Below, piece after piece: positions 58,446-64,000 of a stretch of 64,000 bases of DNA. The stretch covers positions 5,148,585 through 5,212,584 of the forward strand of contig NC_052399.1 in assembly GCF_009389715.1 (NCBI RefSeq). The letters are read 5' to 3'. The DNA comes from Phoenix dactylifera. Taxonomy: Eukaryota; Streptophyta; Magnoliopsida; Arecales; Arecaceae. A program made the position numbers and the translations under genes. The first letter of the stretch is position 1, and every line of letters starts with the position of its first letter. The notes under the pieces are model-generated. The model saw only the letters and a program-made list of their open reading frames with translations. It ran no database searches and was not told where the DNA came from.

Positions 58446-59208
58446 TTTCATTTTAAGGCAATCTAGATGGTACTCTAAATGAGATAAATTTCAGTGCTCT
58501 TATCAAGAAAGTTCTATGGAGAATAATGGTAGGAACACCATCTTCTAGTAAAGGGTTGAGAAGGGAGGTGCTAATTGATGGATGAACATCCTATTAGCTT
58601 ATAAATCAAAAAAAAAAAAAAACAATTCTAAATTATTTTGGTTGGTTCTTTTTTAATTTGAAAATGCTTTTATATCAATCAAAATTGGGGTTCCCTTGTG
58701 TTTTTGCATTGGTTTGCTCGGACTAAGATGAATCAAACATGATGTTTATCATGAGTTATATTAGATGCAAGGCAAGAAAGAAAGAAACAAAGAAAGAAAA
58801 AAAAGAGGGTGCATAGTTGATGTGATTGAGGACTGTGTGATAACACGGGCCCACATATTGATATTAAGGTATATGTCCAGTTTCCATCTGGTATGCATGC
58901 TTTTGGCTTGCACGAGCTGGACTCTACACGCTATCTCCATAGAAGTAAGATACTTCTTCGCTCTCTCTGACTTCATATCATTAGACATCGCTAAACTTTT
59001 ATAACTTCATCTCGGCAAGCATTGCATTGTTGTCACCTTAATTACTAGGGTTGGCAAACTAATTCTTTGACATGGGGAGAAGATAGATATCGTTGGAAAA
59101 GGCGACAAGACTGTTTAGAATCTTTCCTATCATTTCCCCATATAGAACAGTCTTTCAAAATATAATCTTATTGTTCAGGAAACATAAAGAGCAAGGTGTG
59201 GTCCCTGC

Positions 59209-60465
59209 TCATCTGCCTCTCTCCCTAACAATACTGCACATGAACAGGTGGTTGGTAAATTCGAAGTGCACCTGTGGTGTCGCCATAGGTTCCAAGTCCA
59301 AGCTGCAGTCATAGAACGAGCTTGCTGCCGAAAGCTTCATTGAAAGAAACTGTTTATACACACAGGAATGGAGATTCGAAAATTGTGAAAAAGAATTGAA
59401 AGAAACATACATGCAACAACAACGAGTAAGAGATGGATCACCTCAACTTGGTTCTGCAGTGATTGCACATAGTTAATTATTTCGTCGAGCATCCCCGCCA
59501 TGCCCATGGCCTACAAAGCCATGGTCACTCTTTAGAAAATTTAACAGTATAATGATAGATATCAAGTCATATTTCAGATAGTATATACCTTATAGCATCC
59601 AGGAACAAGGTCCTGCAAACATCTCATTTTTTCATTAATCCTCTCCCTCCTTACCTAAACAGTGAAGCAAAGATTTGTCAATGTCAGAAGGTGGCAGAAG
59701 CTAGCACTACTTCCATGACAAACCAGATTTTCCGATACATTGTATGAAGCAACCAGCAAGCAAACATTATCACCATGGCCCATTCAATATTCTAATAAGT
59801 GGGTGCACCCAAAAGAAATTTTGTGAGAAATGGCAATCTTACCCTTTCAGCTAGACTGTGGCTGTCAGTAGCTTGGCCTCTTCTTGCCCTGACATGAACC
59901 ACCTCCTTTGGCTTCACCACTTCCTTTGAATTGCTCCTCCTCCTCTTCACACTCCCTGAACCCTGAAAGGCAAAATGCAGTACAAAAGAAGGCAACGCTC
60001 TTTAATAGCTCTTTCACCTGCAAAGAGTGAAGAGAATAAACAAGGAATCGAATTACAAGGGCAAAATAAACATACAGTCTTCCTCTTGGACTTGTCATCT
60101 CTTAAACAACTCTCTGTAGGAGGTTCAGAGGAGTTCGCAGAGCTGGTCTCTGGTGCTGCCTTCGCCTTCCTTTTCCCGTCTCCAGGACTCTGCTCCCCGT
60201 TGGAAGTCACAGGCTGACTAACGGTAACCGGTTTCGCGCACTCCAGGGGCAAAAAGCAAGACAAGTTATCAGCGAATGGCATCGAGAACTCAGGCTGGTG
60301 AGACAAATAGTTCTCACTGGGGAAGCCCATCAGTCCCACGCTGGAGTTCTCCATGGCAGTGCAATTAAGCTCTGCAAACTCGCCCATCAGCTCACAGCAT
60401 GGATCCATTTCCATGAAGGGGAGAGAGGGCTTAAGGCAATTGAAGTTCTCCACAAACTCCGCCAT
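59209..60465 (-). CDS. bHLH transcription factor, BEE/CIB/bHLH79-like (3' end uncertain)
   Basis: DNA-binding regulator of the plant subfamily linked to brassinosteroid and cell-elongation responses. Exons on the minus strand: 60465-60076, 59962-59843, 59654-59589, 59510-59442 and 59349 onward; each internal exon is a whole number of codons. The bHLH domain reads HVRARRGQATDSHSLAERV, then RRERINEKMRCLQDLVPGC, then the second helix and leucine-rich LQNQVEFLSMKLSAAS. The basic region has His, Glu and Arg at the positions needed for G-box binding. The N-terminal 130 residues are acidic and low-complexity, as usual. A good donor (CAG|GTGCAC) at 59272 suggests a further last exon that I could not find; reading through gives a stop at 59209 and about 261 aa. 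Nuclear location is inferred. Confidence 0.82.
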
Positions 60466-60695
60466 GAATTGAAACGGAGTCCTTGAAAGGAGTCCTGAGA
60501 AGAGGAGAGATAAATGGAGGGGGAGTTTCTGGGAGGAAGCCTGCAATTTGTTTTGAATGGGAGGTGCCTCTGGCTCGTGACAAGGAATAGGGAAATGAGC
60601 GATGTATAGTTTCTAATAGAGCCCCAGATTCTGTGGTTAGGTTCGCCTTGCGGGTCAGTCTCCCAACTCTTGGATTTATGCTGAAAAATTTATAC

Positions 60696-60903
60696 CAGTT
60701 AGATTTAAATAGCAGTGGGAACACTAATTATAAGAGATGCCACAGTATAAAGCAATCAGGAACTCCCGTAAAGCATTGTGCATCCTTGGATGGCTGTCCA
60801 TCAGTTAGGTTTAAATAGCAGTGGCAACACTAATTGTAAGGGATGCCATAGTATAAAGCAATCAGGATTTACTGCAGAGTGCTGTGCATTCTTAGATGGC
60901 TGC
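60696..60903. repeat. Tandem duplication of 106-bp period
   Basis: Blocks starting CAGTTAGATTTAAATAGCAG at 60696 and CAGTTAGGTTTAAATAGCAG at 60802 are similar throughout. They lie upstream of the bHLH gene. Confidence 0.85.
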
Positions 60904-62488
60904 CATCGGGAGATGGACCTCCATCAAACAAAACACGATGTGTATAACATGTCACGAGCTCGTGGATTGCCTTGTTTGATGGTTGTCCATTTTTTGATGG
61001 CGACCATCCACTATTGCACATCAATCTGCGGTGCAACGCATGCATCGTAGAGAATCCGTGCCTTAGTATAAAGTATTGATGATGACAGAATTCCTGTTAG
61101 ATAAGGAGAGCAGGGATTTTCTTAGATCAATCTAATAGTCTTCTCAATTTAAGAATTGATAATTGATGGTTCTATATAGTTCTTCCCTCATGCAGGGTGA
61201 ATACACACACACACGATTAATCACAATTTCAAATCCAAAATTTCTTAATAAAGTGCTTATCCTTATAAAATCCTCACAATTTCTAAATGTAACAAAGGTG
61301 GAAGGTCGGATAGAACCTTCATTAATTTTTGAAAGTATATGAAATGATTCTATGATAAGGGCTGAACAATTATGACACTGTGTTCTCGCCTAATGTTGGG
61401 TTTGAAGAACTATTAGAAATCTGTTTTTGGTATGGATATTGAGGAGTATGGACCTGAGTTTTGTAAGAACTTTTTATTCTAAGGAATATGTTTTTCTTTT
61501 GTGGCAGAGAAATTATCTCTATCTAGATCACCTTTGGAAACTATCAGAGGATTTGTCCCCACTTCTCTTGTAATAGTCCCCTTGGTCTCCATTCTTGTAA
61601 TTCCACTTGTACTTTGGGGGAAGTTTCTCACTTCCTCCATTGTGGCGTCAAAAGATAAGTTCAATCATAATAATGCCTAAAAAAATTTTGATTGGCATTT
61701 CTCTAAATGATTTGGTATCTATGTATTTCGATCTAAAAGAAATCACTTCTCTTCTGAAAATCTCTTCATTGGGTATATCCTTTTGTCTTGCAGACAATAT
61801 AGGTGTAGCTTACTAGGATCACTAAACAGAACATTTGGCTGACTCTTTAATCATTACACTTCCTTGCACCGTTGTTTTTGGTAAATTGTTACATCTGTAA
61901 CATAACATGGAAAATAACCATCTAACTAGAGTTGAAACTAAAGACTGAAATGCGTATGTTGTTGCTTCACCCTGTGGAAAGAAGTTAGGTTGTCAGTGGA
62001 GGAGAAACCATCCTGAATATATTAATTATCTCTTGTCTATATACATTTAAGATAAGTTTAATTTGAGGGAAGAGAGATGGGTTGTAATGTCCAAGTTAGC
62101 TATACCTTTTCATCTCCAAAAGGATTTAGAGGGGAAAAAAGGGGTTAGCTCTGCCATTAAATGGAACAACAAGGGTTATTGCTGGACCTACATAAAATAT
62201 AATGGGATTTATAATTTGGTTTGAAAGGCTGGCCACATTCATATACCCCATTAACATACCAATAAGCATCTGTACCATTACCTGAAATTTCTAATCCATG
62301 TGTATTGCACTTCAACCTTGTGGAAAAGAAGTTGTCTATTATGCAGCGGAGGTAATTCATATTGATTAATGTTCTCCCGTCTCCAATGGCTTAAGAATTG
62401 GATAGAATAATTTACAGAGGTTCAATGGAGAGGCAAAATGTTTGTAGTCCCCTTTTTCTTACCGGTTGAAACAATTGAGTATTAGGAT
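60904..62488. other. Intergenic region, no gene seen
   Basis: AT-rich, with an (AC)n run near 61204. Open frames up to about 69 aa have no recognisable motif. Confidence 0.55.
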
Positions 62489-63663
62489 TGTTGCTGGAAA
62501 TTGGACCCGGGGGCCGCCGCGAAGCCGGGGAAGGAGGAGCTCCGCTGCTGTAGGAGGCGGGCGGCGGTGCGCCGGCTGGCTGCGTCCTCCACCGCGGGGG
62601 GTGTGCAAGTCCTGCAAGGAAAACCGGTGGCCGGGCTCCCCGGCGCCGGCCCTCCGATGCCTAAGTCAGTGGGGACAAGTATGTGGAGAGAGCAGGGAAG
62701 AGAGTATATGGAGAAGACAGCAAGAACATTAGGATAAGATAAAGAAGACGAAGAGGATGATGTCCTCAATTGCGTCTGTGCTTCCCGGCGGGTTCAGTCC
62801 CGGGGATCTGTTTCCGTTTTCGTTGTCCCCCCCCCTTGGTTCTCCCAGGTTCCCTTTTATAGGAGGGGATTACGTTACCTGGGAGGTAACCGGGGGATTT
62901 GTCCCTGTCTGTGATAATTGGGCACGATTTGGCCCATTTATGGCATAGTGGAGAACGGGGCCGAATCAGACCGGAACCAGGGAGTTGTCACGGTCGATCG
63001 GACCTGTTGGAGTGGTTGAACCACCGGCCGTAGCGGGCCTGGGGTCTGTGGATGGTAAGTGCATTTATTACCGAATGAACCGGCGGTCAGGTAGAGCCAT
63101 GCGCTCTGATGGTTCAGTGATCCGGAGATCGTCTTGGGCCGTGTTCATTAAATGCCTGAGTGCATCGGAGACTTGAGGGAGTCTCATGCATTAATGGCAG
63201 GTCGTGCCGAACGCCTGCGGAGATCTTATGCCTTGATGGCTTGGAGATAGTGGCAGGTCGCAAGCCGTAGGAGTTGTCAAGTCCCTTGGACTTTAGGCGG
63301 AGGTTGAACATTTGGTTAAGGCATCGGCTCGGCAAGGGTGCCGAGCCGAGCTGGTCGCCCAATGGGGCGCCCTGTGGCGGGGCTGCTTTGAGCACTCCTG
63401 GTCGGCGCCCTTTAGGCGAGCACCTTCTAGTAGAGCGCCTCGGCGCTGTCTTTGGTCGGCACTTTCTAACCGAGCAGCTTATTTTGGTTGGGCACCTCTT
63501 GGCACGCACTCTGGTCGGCGCCCTCTAGTCGAGCGCCTTCCTGGTCGGCATCCTTTGGCCGAGCAGCTTTCTGGCCGGCACTCCTTGGCCGAGCAGCTTT
63601 CCGGTCGGCGTACTTCGGCCGAGCGCCTCCGTGGATGTATGACTTGGGGTTTTTCCCCCAACA
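62489..63663 (-). repeat. LTR of a gypsy-like (Tat-type) retrotransposon, minus orientation
   Basis: On the minus strand it begins TGTTGGGGGAAAAACCCCAAG-like sequence, is preceded by the purine-rich GGAAGTCGGGAGGTAG, and ends CCAGCAACA. Length 1175 bp with TG...CA ends. The polypurine tract on its inner side marks it as the 3' LTR. A TTTTATAGG element may be its TATA box. The 5' LTR lies outside the window, so age and wholeness cannot be judged. Confidence 0.75.
63399..63630. repeat. Degenerate ~30-bp tandem array inside the LTR
   Basis: About seven to eight units of the form GGTCGGC(A/G)(C/T)(C/T)(C/T)T(C/T)T(A/G)G(C/T)CGAGC followed by (A/G)CCTTC-like bases. It resembles the 69-bp array of the LARD-type LTR in being an internal LTR repeat. 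Confidence 0.75.
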
Positions 63664-64000
63664 CTACCTCCCGACTTCCGAGCTCCAGTTGGCTACCAGC
63701 TGGAGTGCGGGAAGTAGCTTTAATTGGGTCATTACGAATTCCGAAAATTTCGATTTACTGCGCGTTTTGAGTTATCGAACGCTTCGAGGTGCCTTTAATA
63801 GGCGGCGTCTCTTCTTTCCCGAAGAGCCTCATTATTGGGACACCTTTTGCGAAGCGTCCTCGCGTCGTGGGCTCATGATGGGGCCGCACGATCTTCGATT
63901 GCGGACGCCTTTCCGTGCGATCCGATGGGGCGCTTTAGTGTCCGAAGCGCTAGCCCTAATTAAATGCGTCGTTCTGTCTTTTGGATCGACATGCGTCGCC
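63664..64000 (-). mobile_element. Interior edge of the gypsy-like element, continuing past the window
   Basis: GC-rich non-coding sequence next to the LTR polypurine tract. It resembles the non-coding interior next to the right LTR of the 18539-22396 element in style. No gene visible before the window ends. Confidence 0.6.

Larger units (their letters stand above)
55400..59208. other. Intergenic region downstream of the bHLH gene
   Basis: No confident gene. 56100-57330 is extremely AT-rich with ATTATAAT-type repeats. An open frame at 55879-55451 (minus) and one at 57540-57749 (plus, 69 aa) have no recognisable family. A GTACGG-rich block lies at 58295-58445. The missing last exon of the bHLH gene could lie here, but I could not recognise it. 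Confidence 0.5.

Noticed and set aside
62482-62769. 95-residue minus-strand frame with a Ser-rich start
   Set aside because: Lies at the end of the gypsy-like LTR, with overlapping open frames on the other strand; explained by GC-rich LTR sequence.

Overview
The window is nuclear DNA of a flowering plant, most likely a monocot and perhaps a palm. The evidence is intron-bearing genes with GT-AG boundaries, plant-only families, AT-rich intergenic DNA, and nested LTR retrotransposons with long LTRs. The palm suggestion is an impression from gene and repeat style, not a demonstrated placement.

Layout. (1) 271-1798, minus: a four-exon gene for a MurB-type UDP-N-acetylenolpyruvoylglucosamine reductase with a transit-peptide-like N-terminus. 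(2) 3369-7611 and 10316-14224, minus: two tandem S1/P1-type nucleases (plant ENDO/BFN family), eight exons each. (3) 17.3-22.6 kb: transposon-rich spacer with a fold-back MITE and a second MITE that a young 3.9 kb LTR element has split. (4) 24023-28545, plus: a third S1/P1 nuclease, nine exons. (5) 28864-32622, minus: an ATP-binding-type universal stress protein gene, four exons. (6) 36435-52585, plus: a fourth S1/P1 nuclease copy. Its exon 2 carries a 40-bp tandem duplication that shifts the frame, and its intron 2 holds about 12.4 kb of nested Ty3/gypsy chromovirus DNA. (7) 52.6-59.2 kb: intergenic DNA with a 1.2 kb very AT-rich tract. (8) 59209-60465, minus: a bHLH transcription factor of the BEE/CIB/bHLH79 type whose last exon is not certain. 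(9) 62489 to the window end: an LTR and the start of the interior of another gypsy-like element, in minus orientation.

The core of the window is the four-copy nuclease cluster, two minus followed by two plus. The minus pair shares a fused exon 4 that is two exons in the plus pair, so the pairs are separate lineages each later duplicated in tandem. The third and fourth copies sit in a larger duplicated unit, because sequence downstream of both is also similar. The universal stress protein gene lies inside one unit and is missing from the other. Comparing the two units gives natural empty sites, including one for a 196-bp retroposon-like insertion with a 10-bp target duplication.

I found no convincing new biological system. 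The points that most merit a second look are the duplication and intron history of the nuclease cluster, the repeated occurrence of short (30-106 bp) tandem duplications across the locus (one of them inactivating a gene), the nested insertions with visible empty sites, and the complete-looking nuclear MurB gene. All gene models were made by hand from splice signals and protein similarity. Exon ends are exact where reading phase closes, and no transcript evidence was available.
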